Positions 20,218 to 30,194 of a stretch of DNA of 64,000 nucleotides are shown one piece after another. The DNA is from Amycolatopsis jejuensis (GTDB taxonomy: Bacteria > Actinomycetota > Actinomycetes > Mycobacteriales > Pseudonocardiaceae). Location of the stretch: the NCBI RefSeq assembly GCF_000717335.1, contig NZ_JNYZ01000042.1, forward strand, positions 22,069 through 86,068, written 5' to 3'. A model generated the notes under the pieces. The model did not search any database, was not told the origin of the DNA, and saw only the letters and a list, made by a program, of their open reading frames with translations. The translations under genes were made by a program, and so were the position numbers. The number at the start of each line of letters is the position of its first letter. The stretch's first letter is position 1.

Positions 20218-20803
20218 CTCCGACGCGAACACGCCGCCTGCGGGTCCGACCTCGTCGGCCAAGATCGTGGTCGCGGGTGGGTTCGGTTCGGGTAAGACGA
20301 CTCTGGTCGGGGCGATCTCCGAGATCGATCCACTGACCACCGAGGCCATGATGACCGAGGCGAGTGTCGGGCACGACGACGTCACGGCCACGCCGAACAA
20401 GACGACCACCACGGTCGCCATGGACTTCGGCCGGATCTCGCTCGACTCCGACCTGGTGCTGTACGTGTTCGGCACGCCGGGCCAGCACCGGTTCTGGTTC
20501 ATGTGGGACGACCTGGCGGTCGGCGCGATCGGCGCGGTCGTGCTGGTGGACACGCGGCGGCTGGCCGACGCGTTCCCGTCGATCGACTTCTTCGAGAACC
20601 GGAAGCTGCCGTACGTCGTGGCGATCAACTGCTTCGACCGGCTGCTGCACCACCAGATCGAGGACGTGCGGCACGCGCTCACCATCTCGCCGTCGGTGCC
20701 GATCATGGCCTGCGACGCACGCGAGCGGGAGTCGGCGAAGCAGGTGCTGATCTCCGTCGTGCAGCACGCGATCGCGCACGATTCGGCGTTGCGGGCGGGT
20801 TAG
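20198..20803 (+). CDS. Conservon small GTPase-like ATP/GTP-binding protein, CvnD type
   Basis: A 201-residue P-loop protein. GTG 20198 lies inside the 3' end of the DUF742 gene. Motifs: Walker A/G1 GGFGSGKTTLVGAI, a switch-like TTTTVAMDFGRI, G3-like LYVFGTPGQHRFWFMW, and G4-like VVAINCFD. The NKxD motif is degenerate (NCFD), as is common in the CvnD/MglA-like group. In Streptomyces the CvnD partner binds guanine nucleotides and associates with the CvnA-C complex at the membrane. It completes a four-gene conservon. Confidence 0.93.
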   Translation: MGFGEFDSDANTPPAGPTSSAKIVVAGGFGSGKTTLVGAISEIDPLTTEAMMTEASVGHDDVTATPNKTTTTVAMDFGRISLDSDLVLYVFGTPGQHRFWFMWDDLAVGAIGAVVLVDTRRLADAFPSIDFFENRKLPYVVAINCFDRLLHHQIEDVRHALTISPSVPIMACDARERESAKQVLISVVQHAIAHDSALRAG

Positions 20804-21250
20804 CGCCGTCCGAGATCTCTGCCGTCGTACTCGCCGCCGCCGGAGAAGGAGGGACCCCGCCGACCCAGATTTCCCGCACACCCCCGGTCCGGGTGCGGCC
20901 GTTGGAGTGAACTCCACGGGCTTCACCCGCTTCGGGGAGTGGTGCCTCCGACCGGGGCAGGATGAGTGGTCCCTGACTGCTGCGGCCGGGGCCGGTCGGG
21001 CTCGATCGAGCCGCCGGAACGGTGGTGACCTGCGCGGATACCCCGCTGCGCAGCGTGGCCATCGCCACCACCGGGTGACCCGCGAATGCGTGGTTGTGCA
21101 TGCGTTCGCGCGACGCAGTGCCGGGCGCGCACGTACGGTGCCCGGGCGCACGCTCGACACAACCGGGCGCGTGAATACGCTGGAACGGCGACTTCACCAC
21201 GGCCGGACGATCATGAACCGCCGGCACCGTGTTGGATGTCCGGCAGTGTT
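20804..21250. other. Intergenic region between the complete and the partial conservon
   Basis: About 450 bases without a convincing gene. Open frames exist but have no ribosome binding site and Arg/Gly-rich content expected of random high-GC frames. It probably carries the promoter of the roadblock/DUF742 pair. I see no clear terminator after the GTPase gene. Confidence 0.45.
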
Positions 21251-21286
21251 CGAGAGCTAGTTCGACAGCTAGCCCGACAGCTAGGA
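21251..21286. repeat. Three 12-bp direct repeats next to a ribosome binding site
   Basis: Three consecutive 12-mers, CGAGAGCTAGTT, CGACAGCTAGCC and CGACAGCTAGGA, end in the AGGAGG Shine-Dalgarno (21283-21288) of the next gene. Each unit carries the self-complementary CTAG and an in-frame-spaced TAG. Spacing of 12 bp is close to one helical turn. Confidence 0.6.
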
Positions 21287-21292
21287 GGGGCA

Positions 21293-21709
21293 GTGACCGA
21301 CACCGGCAGCACGTTCAACTGGCTGATCTCGGACTTCGTGCGCCGGGTGCCGGGTGCTGCGCACGCGGTGCTGGTGTCGGCCGACGGCCTGCTGCTCGCG
21401 CCGTCGGAGGGCTTGCCGCAGGACCGCGCCGAGCAGCTGTCGGCGGTCGCGTCCGGGCTGATCAGCCTCACCCAGGGGGCGGCCCGCTGCTTCGAGGCGG
21501 GCGGCGTCAACCAGACCGTGGTCGAGATGGAGCTCGGGTACCTGTTCCTGATGTCGGTCGCCGACGGGTCGTCGCTGGCCGTGCTGGCCGCGCCCACGTG
21601 CGACATCGGGACGGTGGCATACGAGATGACCCTGCTGGTCGAACGGGTCGGCGAGCAGATCACCCCGGAACTGCGCGCACAGCTGCAGGGCGGCGGGGTG
21701 CGTGGGTAG
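21293..21709 (+). CDS. Second roadblock/LC7 protein (CvnB type)
   Basis: A 138-residue roadblock protein; GTG 21293 follows AGGAGGGGCA, a near-perfect Shine-Dalgarno. The sequence ([60 protein letters not shown]) is closely parallel to the roadblock protein of the preceding conservon but lacks its Gly-rich N-terminal tail. The DUF742 gene follows after three bases. There is no kinase upstream and no GTPase downstream. Confidence 0.92.
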   Translation: MTDTGSTFNWLISDFVRRVPGAAHAVLVSADGLLLAPSEGLPQDRAEQLSAVASGLISLTQGAARCFEAGGVNQTVVEMELGYLFLMSVADGSSLAVLAAPTCDIGTVAYEMTLLVERVGEQITPELRAQLQGGGVRG

Positions 21710-21712
21710 CCG

Positions 21713-22609
21713 ATGAAGATCTCGGGTTTCGGTGACCAGGACACGGGTGCCTGGGACGCGTTGCACAAGGGGAATGAGCGCGAGCCGTTCGATTCGCCCA
21801 GTCATTACGAGCTGAGCACGTTGAGCATGCGGTTGCCGCATCGGCAGCCTCGTCCTTCCCCGCCGCCGCCTCCCCCTCCGGCGCCGCCGCAGCCTCCGCA
21901 CCCTTCGCAGCCTGAGCTGGTGGACGAGGTTTGGGAGGACGACGGGTACGAGTGGGTCGAGGACGGGGAGTCCGGGTATTGGGAGGAACCCCAGCCTGCT
22001 GCAGCGGATCCGTTTTCGTTCGACGAGTACGCCGGGTCGCCCGGGATGGGTGACCGGGTGGTGCCGGAGGGGTCGGCGTATCAGCGGCAGCCGGTGGAGG
22101 AAGGGGCTCGGAGCAGGCATGCGCTGGTGGAGCCGCCTCGGTCCCGGTATCCGGCGGAGGATTATCCGACGGATCGGTATCCGGCTCCGGCTGCGGATTC
22201 CGGTGTTTCCGAGCTGGATCAGTTCTGGTCCGGCGGAGAGCCGTCCCAGCCGGTTTCGCCTGCGCCTCCGGTGAAATCCCGGGTGCGTCCGTATGCGCGG
22301 ACTCGGGGGCGGACTCGGTCGGACCACAACCTGGCGCTGGAAGCGCTGGTGTCGACCAGCGATGAGGGGCGCCGGTACCGCGGGGTCCGGTCGATCGAGC
22401 ATCGGCGGATTTGCGATCTTTGCTTGGACACCCGGTCTGTTGCCGAGATCGCCGCGCATCTCCATCTGCCGTTGGGGGTGGTGAAGGTGCTGGTCGGGGA
22501 TATGGCTGACATCGGGTTGGTTTTGTTGCACCAGACCGAGCTGGTGCTGGGGGATCGGTCTTCGCGGGAGTTCATGGAGCGGGTGTTGCGGGGGTTGCGG
22601 AACCTCTGA
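21713..22609 (+). CDS. Second DUF742 protein (CvnC type), extended
   Basis: A 298-residue protein with its DUF742 domain in the last 110 residues: VRPYARTRGRTRSDHNLALE, EHRRICDLCLDTRSVAEIAA and HLHLPLGVVKVLVGDMADIG. The first 190 residues are disordered, starting with MKISGFGDQDTGAWDALHKG and including a run of prolines (RPSPPPPPPPAPPQPP) and many Glu/Asp/Tyr. The domain is nearly the same as in the protein at 19456-20217, consistent with duplication of the B-C pair. A 24-bp hairpin at 22699-22755 follows instead of a GTPase gene. Confidence 0.88.
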   Translation: MKISGFGDQDTGAWDALHKGNEREPFDSPSHYELSTLSMRLPHRQPRPSPPPPPPPAPPQPPHPSQPELVDEVWEDDGYEWVEDGESGYWEEPQPAAADPFSFDEYAGSPGMGDRVVPEGSAYQRQPVEEGARSRHALVEPPRSRYPAEDYPTDRYPAPAADSGVSELDQFWSGGEPSQPVSPAPPVKSRVRPYARTRGRTRSDHNLALEALVSTSDEGRRYRGVRSIEHRRICDLCLDTRSVAEIAAHLHLPLGVVKVLVGDMADIGLVLLHQTELVLGDRSSREFMERVLRGLRNL

Positions 22610-22698
22610 ACTGCGCGGTGTTGGCCGGGACTGTTGCGGTGGGGTTCTGTGTTGGCCGGAACTGTTGCGTGGGGGCACCCCGAAGTTTGAGTGTCACT

Positions 22699-22755
22699 AC
22701 GGTCGGAGGGGCTTGTCAAGGCGGGAAAGATGCCTTGACAAGCCCCTCCGACCGT
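22699..22755. terminator. Very strong hairpin terminator
   Basis: A perfect stem of 24 bp (22699-22722 with 22732-22755) closed by the nine-base loop GGGAAAGAT. It lies between the converging DUF742 and helicase-associated genes and can serve both directions. The stem contains CTTGTCAAGGC, which sets it apart from the GTGAAGGGAACC family. Confidence 0.75.
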
Positions 22756-22856
22756 GTGGGGGCTTCGGATCGGGGTGCAGGGCCGGGTCTGGGCTGCTGG
22801 GTCTCGTGGGGTGCGTCGGCTGCGGTTGGGGTGGGTGGCTGCTGGGGTTTCGTCGG

Positions 22857-22888
22857 GTGCGCGGGTGCGCGGGTGCGCGGGTGCGCGG
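22857..22888. repeat. Four tandem GTGCGCGG octamers
   Basis: Four exact head-to-tail copies of GTGCGCGG in the noncoding gap before the GTGAAGGGAACC element. It is a simple-sequence repeat of alternating purine/pyrimidine character. Confidence 0.7.
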
Positions 22889-22917
22889 GATGCGGCTGGG
22901 GTGGTGGTCTCAAGGCT

Positions 22918-22998
22918 GTGAAGGGAACCTTCACGGAATGTGCAGGGCTGTGAAGGGAACCATGAGGGAATCTGATTCCGTGAAGGTTCCCTTCACGG
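22918..22998. repeat. Inverted-repeat element, GTGAAGGGAACC family, copy B
   Basis: First a self-pairing unit GTGAAGGGAACCTTCAC (22918-22934), then GTGAAGGGAACC (22950-22961) paired with GGTTCCCTTCAC (22985-22996) around an AGGGAATCTGATTCC core. It ends eight bases before the stop of the leftward helicase-associated gene, a position suited to terminating that gene. The core is shared with the element at 27034-27088. Confidence 0.7.
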
Positions 22999-23005
22999 CC
23001 GTTGG

Positions 23006-25246
23006 TCAGTCTTCCACCAAGGCGGCGGAGGTGATGCGGTGTAGTGGGTAGCGCTCGTGGTTGTCGCCTTCCAGGACGCCGCCTCCTACGCGTCGGGGGC
23101 GTACTACTCGCTGGCTTGCGGTGCCGCGGGAGTCTACGAAGCCGATCCATACCTCGCGTTGTTCCAGTGTGGCGCGGGAAAGCAGGTCCAGGGTGGCCGT
23201 GGTGTCTGCGCCTCCGCCGCCTGGGGCGCGGACTGTCGAGCCTCGCCGTCTTGCGGAGGCTTGGTCGCCTGCGCGTAGGTTCGACACGATTTTGGCGGCC
23301 TGGTCGTCGGTCAGTATTGCTTGTTCGCCCGGGCGTGCGCGGGCTGCTCTCGTGCGGGCGGGCAGTCGTCGGCCGGTGGGGCGTAGGTCTACTACGCGGC
23401 CGTCCGGGCCTTCGGCGGCGGGGGCGAAACCTGCGCTGCGTAAGGCTTCCAGTACTTCTGCCAAGGGTGCCGTGCTGATTACCACGGTCGGGGCGATCAG
23501 GCGTAAGTCGTACTCGGCGGCCACCGGATGCGCGAGTACCTCGGCGAGCAGCGCCTCGTCGTCGCAGCGCAGGAACGACCCGGCTACTCCGCCGCGGAGG
23601 CGGCCGTGGCGGCGGGCCACGTCGTCGATCAGGTACGTCAAACCCTGTGGTACCGGGGTCGCCGACTTGTTGCGGAACAAGGCGTGCAGCTCGTCGGCAG
23701 TACGGCCGGTGTCCAGTGCGCGCCGGACGGACGCCTCGGTGATCCGGTAAACCGTTGCATGTCCGGCAGATTCGACGTTGGCGACCGCGGCCATATCCGC
23801 CGCCAGCTCCGGCTCCAGCGGGCCCGGCGCGACCACCGTCAGGTCGGCTTGCAGGAGTACCTGTCCTACCGGCGCGGGCAGGGCGTCGTGCATTGCCTCC
23901 ACTGCGCCTGGGCGGTCGTCTTCCAGCAGGAGCCTGGTGGCCGAAGTGAGACCGCCTAGTCCGACCAGGCCCAGTGCGGTCGCCTCGGCCATGGTCCAGC
24001 GTACGGTTTCGTCGCGCAGCCGACCGCCTCGTCGTGGGGCGCGCCAAGCCAGCACCGCTACCAGTTCGTCGGGGCTTTTCACGCCCGCGCCCGGATTCAG
24101 GGCGGCGAGTGCGGTGAGTACCCGCCGCCGGGTGACTGGGGCGAGTGGTCGCCGCAGTTCTTCCGACAGCGGTGCGATCGGTTTGTCCTTGGCGTCGCGG
24201 CCGCCTGCCAGCCCGGGTAACCGCGGCAGTTCGAGCCAGGCCTGCGCGAGCGTCATCCAGCGTTGCACCGACGGCGACGCCAGCCAGCTGTCGGTGAGCG
24301 TGGTGGGTACCCATTCCGGCGCACTGTTTTCGCTGTCGCCCACCAAACCTGCGCCCACGGCCAGCTCCGCCAGCAGGGTCGCGCGGATCTCGTCCGCTTC
24401 GAGGTCTTTGGCCAGCTTCTTGACCTCCCGCACCCCGAGGCCGCCCGACTTGAGTACCGGCGGTGGCGCGTCCGACCAGGCCCGCAGCATGGATTCCATC
24501 TGCCGCAACAACTCCATTGCCTCGCCCGCTGCCGTCTCGTCCACAGTGTCCGTCCGATGTGGATTGACGGGCAGCTCCGGCTCGACGAGCGTCGCCGGGT
24601 CGAAGGCGACGCCGCCGCGCAGCAGCAGGCCGAGTTCGCGGGGGAGTTCCACAGTCTGGTCGTCCCGGCGGAGCAGCAGGCCGCGCGCGAGGAGCTTCTG
24701 TACCGGAGTGGCCGCGTCGGACAGCGCGACGTCGAAGCTCGCATCTCGGGTCCGCCCGATCGGCGGCCCGGCAGCGAGGGCAGTAAGCACGGCCCGCTCG
24801 TCTTCGCTGACCTCCGCGAGCCGGGCGGCGACGTCGGTGGCGGCCAGTGCGGGCGACGGCGAGCCGAGCCCGGCCGGGAACGGTCCGAGCGCGTCGCGGG
24901 CTGCGGGCGGCACCCGCAGCTCGTCGTCCGTACCCCACACGAGCGCGCGCGCCCGCAGCCGAGCGAGCGGTTCGGCGACCTCGCGGCCGACCAGCGCGGC
25001 TACCGCGGACACCGGCATCGGCGTGCCGTCGGCACCGGCGACCAGCAGCGCGTCGAGCACCGCGAGGGTGAACGTGTCGAGGTCTTCGCAGGCGCGCGCG
25101 ACCGACCCCGGCGTGCCGGCGCGGGTGGCGAGCACGGTGGTGTCGGACGGTGGTGGCGTGGACAGGTCGCGACGCGTGCGCAGCAGTGCGGCGAGTGCGT
25201 CGTCGGACTCCGCACGCAGCCAGTCCGCCAGAGAGGTCGCGGGCAT
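23006..25246 (-). CDS. Helicase-associated protein, Rv0862c-like
   Basis: A 746-residue cytoplasmic protein starting ATG 25246 (MPATSLADWLRAESDDALAA). It matches the actinobacterial family annotated as helicase-associated or XPB/Ssl2-like, recalled as Rv0862c, which normally sits directly beside the XPB helicase. No Walker A motif is visible. The C-terminal part has LRGGVAGSFLRCDDEALLAE, LRSAGFAPAAEGPDGRV and a WYL-like ending with REVWIGFVDSRGTASQRVV and RVGGGVLEGDNHERYPLHRI. Function unknown; a role with the XPB helicase is inferred from co-occurrence. The helicase gene is about 22.6 kb away here. Confidence 0.85.
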   Translation of the reverse strand: MPATSLADWLRAESDDALAALLRTRRDLSTPPPSDTTVLATRAGTPGSVARACEDLDTFTLAVLDALLVAGADGTPMPVSAVAALVGREVAEPLARLRARALVWGTDDELRVPPAARDALGPFPAGLGSPSPALAATDVAARLAEVSEDERAVLTALAAGPPIGRTRDASFDVALSDAATPVQKLLARGLLLRRDDQTVELPRELGLLLRGGVAFDPATLVEPELPVNPHRTDTVDETAAGEAMELLRQMESMLRAWSDAPPPVLKSGGLGVREVKKLAKDLEADEIRATLLAELAVGAGLVGDSENSAPEWVPTTLTDSWLASPSVQRWMTLAQAWLELPRLPGLAGGRDAKDKPIAPLSEELRRPLAPVTRRRVLTALAALNPGAGVKSPDELVAVLAWRAPRRGGRLRDETVRWTMAEATALGLVGLGGLTSATRLLLEDDRPGAVEAMHDALPAPVGQVLLQADLTVVAPGPLEPELAADMAAVANVESAGHATVYRITEASVRRALDTGRTADELHALFRNKSATPVPQGLTYLIDDVARRHGRLRGGVAGSFLRCDDEALLAEVLAHPVAAEYDLRLIAPTVVISTAPLAEVLEALRSAGFAPAAEGPDGRVVDLRPTGRRLPARTRAARARPGEQAILTDDQAAKIVSNLRAGDQASARRRGSTVRAPGGGGADTTATLDLLSRATLEQREVWIGFVDSRGTASQRVVRPRRVGGGVLEGDNHERYPLHRITSAALVED

Positions 25247-25338
25247 AGACGACCAGGATACCGGGCGGGTGCGCGCGCCTGACCGGTGTTCGGGCAGACT
25301 GTGAGCGAGTTTGCCGGACGAGGGCCTCGGAGGAAGCA

Positions 25339-25518
25339 GTGGCGAAGGGCGACAAGCAGAACAAGGGCATCGACCCGACGTGGCCGGGCGAGCCGGGTGA
25401 GCACCCGGTCACCGAGCTGTCCGCCGACCGGCAGGGAGCCCTGTCGCCGTTCGGTGACGTGACGTTCCCGCTCGACACGGTGCCGTACGTGCACCCGGAG
25501 ACCGAGATCAACCGCTGA
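25339..25518 (+). CDS. Small conserved hypothetical protein, 59 residues
   Basis: GTG 25339 follows GGAGGAAGCA. The protein starts MAKGDKQNKGIDPTWPGEPG and ends FPLDTVPYVHPETEINR; it is hydrophilic with no transmembrane segment. Position (divergent from the helicase-associated gene and before moaC) and the strong ribosome binding site support a real gene. I recall small proteins of this kind at the same place in related actinomycetes. Function unknown. Confidence 0.72.
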   Translation: MAKGDKQNKGIDPTWPGEPGEHPVTELSADRQGALSPFGDVTFPLDTVPYVHPETEINR

Positions 25519-25634
25519 TCCGGACGGACCGGTCGAAGTTACCGGTCAGTCACCCGGTTGAGGCAGGGTGGCCGCGATCACGGGACTAGATTCGGTCCGT
25601 CCCGAACCCTTTCCACCAGCGGGGAGTACGTGTC

Positions 25635-27029
<1,395 letters not shown>

Positions 27030-27033
27030 CCAA

Positions 27034-27088
27034 GTCCGTGAAGGGAACCATCAGGGAATCTGATTCCGTGATGGTTCCCTTCACGGAC
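27034..27088. terminator. GTGAAGGGAACC-family hairpin, copy C
   Basis: GTCCGTGAAGGGAACCATCA (27034-27053) pairs perfectly over 20 bp with 27069-27088, around a 15-base loop that itself can pair (GGAAT/ATTCC). It begins five bases after the malic enzyme stop and ends 31 bases before moaC, which seems to have its own promoter. It is related to the elements at 5509-5605 and 22918-22998. Confidence 0.75.
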
Positions 27089-27119
27089 GACGGCGGAGCG
27101 GGGGCAGTAGCCTCGCGGG

Positions 27120-27590
27120 GTGAGTGAACTCAGCCACGTCGACGAATCCGGCGCTGCCCGGATGGTCGACGTCTCCGGCAAGACGGCGTCCCGGCGCACT
27201 GCGCTGGCCGGCGGGACCGTGCACACCACCGCCGAGGTGGTCGGGCTGCTGTCCGCCAACGGGCTGCCGAAGGGCGACGCGCTGGCGACCGCGCGGATCG
27301 CCGGGATCATGGGTGCCAAGCGGGTACCCGAGCTGATCCCGTTGTGCCATCAGATCGCGCTGTCCGGGGTCAAGGTGGAGTTCGAGCTGGACGGCTCCGC
27401 GGTGCACATCTCCGCGACCGCCAAGACCACCGACGTCACCGGCGTCGAGATGGAGGCCCTCACCGCCGTCGCGGTCGCCGGGCTCACGTTGCACGACATG
27501 ATCAAGGCCGTCGACCCCGCCGCGACGCTCGACAACGTCCGGCTCATCCGCAAGGACGGCGGCAAGACCGGGACCTGGGAGCGGCCATGA
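27120..27590 (+). CDS. moaC: Cyclic pyranopterin monophosphate synthase accessory protein MoaC
   Basis: A 156-residue MoaC, which with MoaA turns GTP into cyclic pyranopterin monophosphate, the first step of molybdenum cofactor synthesis. Conserved signatures: HVDESGAARMVDVSGK, KGDALATARIAGIMGAKRVP, LIPLCHQIALSGVKVEF and TGVEMEALTAVAVAGLTLHD. The GTG at 27120 has no ribosome binding site but is preceded by a -10-like TAGCCT (27108-27113) seven bases away, suggesting a leaderless transcript. It overlaps the next gene by four bases (ATGA). Confidence 0.95.
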   Translation: MSELSHVDESGAARMVDVSGKTASRRTALAGGTVHTTAEVVGLLSANGLPKGDALATARIAGIMGAKRVPELIPLCHQIALSGVKVEFELDGSAVHISATAKTTDVTGVEMEALTAVAVAGLTLHDMIKAVDPAATLDNVRLIRKDGGKTGTWERP

Positions 27591-28519
27591 CGACCCCCTC
27601 GAAAGCGGCTCGCGTCATCGTGGCCTCCAACCGGGCCGCCAGGGGCGTGTACGAGGACAAGACCGGCCCGGTGCTCGTCGGCTGGCTCGCCGGGCGCGGG
27701 TACACCGTTCCGCCGCCGGTGGTGGTCGAGGACGGCGACCCGGTGGGCGGCGCGCTGCGGGCCGCGGTGGCCGACGGCGTGGCGGTGGTGCTCACCACGG
27801 GCGGTACCGGCATCTCGCCGACCGACCGGACCCCGGACGTCACCCGCGCGGTCCTCGACTACGAGCTGCCCGGCGTCGCGGACGCGATCCGCGCGGCCGG
27901 GCTGCCGAAGGTACCCACGGCGGTGCTCTCGCGCGGCGTGGCCGGGGTGGCCGGGCGGACGCTGGTGGTGAATCTGCCGGGGTCGAGCGGCGGCGTGAAG
28001 GACGGCTTGCGCGTGCTGACGGACATCCTCGACCACGCGGTCGACCAGCTCGCCGGTGGCGACCATCTACGCGAGGCCGCGCCGTCCGGGCCGCCGGTGC
28101 GCATTCTGCGGGCCGACGTGAGCGACCAGCCGCTGTCCGTGGAGGAACACGCCCGGCTGGTGGAGGACGAGGCGGCAGGCGCCGTCGTCACGTTCTCCGG
28201 CGTCGTCCGCGACCACGACGGCGGCAAGGGCGTGCGCGATCTGACCTACGAGGGCCATCCGACGGCCCGTGACGTGCTGACCGAGGTGGTCACCGACCTG
28301 TCGGCGCGCTGGAAGGGCGTGCGGGCGGTGGCGGTGAGCCATCGCGTGGGTGCGCTCGCGATCGGTGACGTGGCGCTCGCTTGTGCGGTCGCGGCCGAGC
28401 ACCGTGGTCAGGCGTTTGCCGCATGTGCGGAGTTGGTGGACGAGGTGAAGGCGCGGCTTCCGGTGTGGAAGCACCAGCATTTCACCGACGGCACCGATGA
28501 GTGGGTCAATTCCCCCTGA
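27587..28519 (+). CDS. Fused MoaB/Mog - MoaE molybdopterin biosynthesis protein
   Basis: A 310-residue two-domain fusion. Residues 1-160 are MogA/MoaB-like (ARVIVASNRAARGVYEDKTG, VVLTTGGTGISPTDRTPDVT, VNLPGSSGGVKDGL), the molybdopterin adenylylation domain. Residues 170-310 are MoaE, the large subunit of molybdopterin synthase (VTFSGVVRDHDGGKGVRDLT, VAVSHRVGALAIGDVALACA, EVKARLPVWKHQHFTDGTDE). In M. tuberculosis these are separate genes (mog, moaE2, from memory). The MoaE domain should pair with the MoaD encoded at 29917-30192. The ATG overlaps the moaC stop. Confidence 0.93.
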   Translation: MTTPSKAARVIVASNRAARGVYEDKTGPVLVGWLAGRGYTVPPPVVVEDGDPVGGALRAAVADGVAVVLTTGGTGISPTDRTPDVTRAVLDYELPGVADAIRAAGLPKVPTAVLSRGVAGVAGRTLVVNLPGSSGGVKDGLRVLTDILDHAVDQLAGGDHLREAAPSGPPVRILRADVSDQPLSVEEHARLVEDEAAGAVVTFSGVVRDHDGGKGVRDLTYEGHPTARDVLTEVVTDLSARWKGVRAVAVSHRVGALAIGDVALACAVAAEHRGQAFAACAELVDEVKARLPVWKHQHFTDGTDEWVNSP

Positions 28520-28527
28520 TCACGGCA

Positions 28528-28564
28528 AAGGGCCCCACCGCCAGGGGATTGCGGTGGGGCCCTT
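28528..28564. terminator. Bidirectional stem-loop terminator
   Basis: AAGGGCCCCACCGC, loop CAGGGGATT, then GCGGTGGGGCCCTT: a perfect 14-bp GC-rich stem starting nine bases after the moaB/E stop. It lies between this gene and the convergent rpf gene, so it can terminate both; on the rightward strand CTTGCTTTC follows. Confidence 0.85.
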
Positions 28565-28619
28565 GCTTTCAGCTCACAGCAGCAGCTGCGCCGGGATCAG
28601 CCTCGCGAGGAGGCTTCGA

Positions 28620-29585
<966 letters not shown>

Positions 29586-29916
29586 TCAGAGCGTCGTTAT
29601 CTGCTCGTTTTCTGTCCGAGATATTTCACAGATCGTGAGGCTTGGGTCACGTCGATAAGGCGTCAAGGGGCCATTCGTAGCGGATAAGGCGGCGCACTCT
29701 AAACCACTGGCAGAGCAGCTCGCCAGTGCAAGTCGAGTGTTCTTTCGGGAACCCGAATACGCCGTGAGCGAAACACTTCGGAGAGTAGGGATAAAGAGTA
29801 TTGACCGCTCACCGCGCCGGCGGCGCCATTCATCGTGGTTCGGACCAAATGCCCGGCAAGGGCGCTCCGGCGGTCTGGGTGGCACTCAGCGGGGCGGACG
29901 GAGGGTTTCCGGGAGG

Positions 29917-30192
29917 TCATCCGCCGGCGAACGGCGGAAGAACGTCGAGGTGTGCGCCGTCACTGAGCGCACGGCTGCGATCACGTACGGCCACCTCGTT
30001 CACCAGGAAGCTCGCCGCGTCGAGAACCCGGGACAGCTGACCCGGGTGCAGCTCGCGCAGCGCCTGCACCGCGTCGGCCACCGTCGCGCCCGGCGTCAGC
30101 TCCACCTTCTCCTCGTCGGTACCCGCCGCGGCGCGGGCCGAGGCGAAGTACCGGACGACGACGGTCAGCTGTGGCAGGCCGGGAGAGGTCAT
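29917..30192 (-). CDS. moaD: Molybdopterin synthase sulfur carrier subunit MoaD
   Basis: A 91-residue ubiquitin-like sulfur carrier ending in the required Gly-Gly (DVLPPFAGG). ATG 30192 begins two bases after the moaA stop, so moaA-moaD are co-transcribed. Features: LTVVVRYFASARAAAGTDEE, TVADAVQALRELHP and SFLVNEVAV. Its C-terminal glycine is thiocarboxylated and donates sulfur in the MoaD-MoaE complex; the MoaE domain is in the fusion at 27587-28519. Confidence 0.93.
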   Translation of the reverse strand: MTSPGLPQLTVVVRYFASARAAAGTDEEKVELTPGATVADAVQALRELHPGQLSRVLDAASFLVNEVAVRDRSRALSDGAHLDVLPPFAGG

Positions 30193-30194
30193 GG

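Noticed and set aside
20907..21260. 117-codon frame between the two conservon blocks
   Set aside because: No ribosome binding site, Arg/Gly-rich, no hydrophobic or domain pattern.
21251..21286. CRISPR-like spacing of short repeats
   Set aside because: Units are 12 bp with two-base gaps, no spacers, no cas genes nearby.
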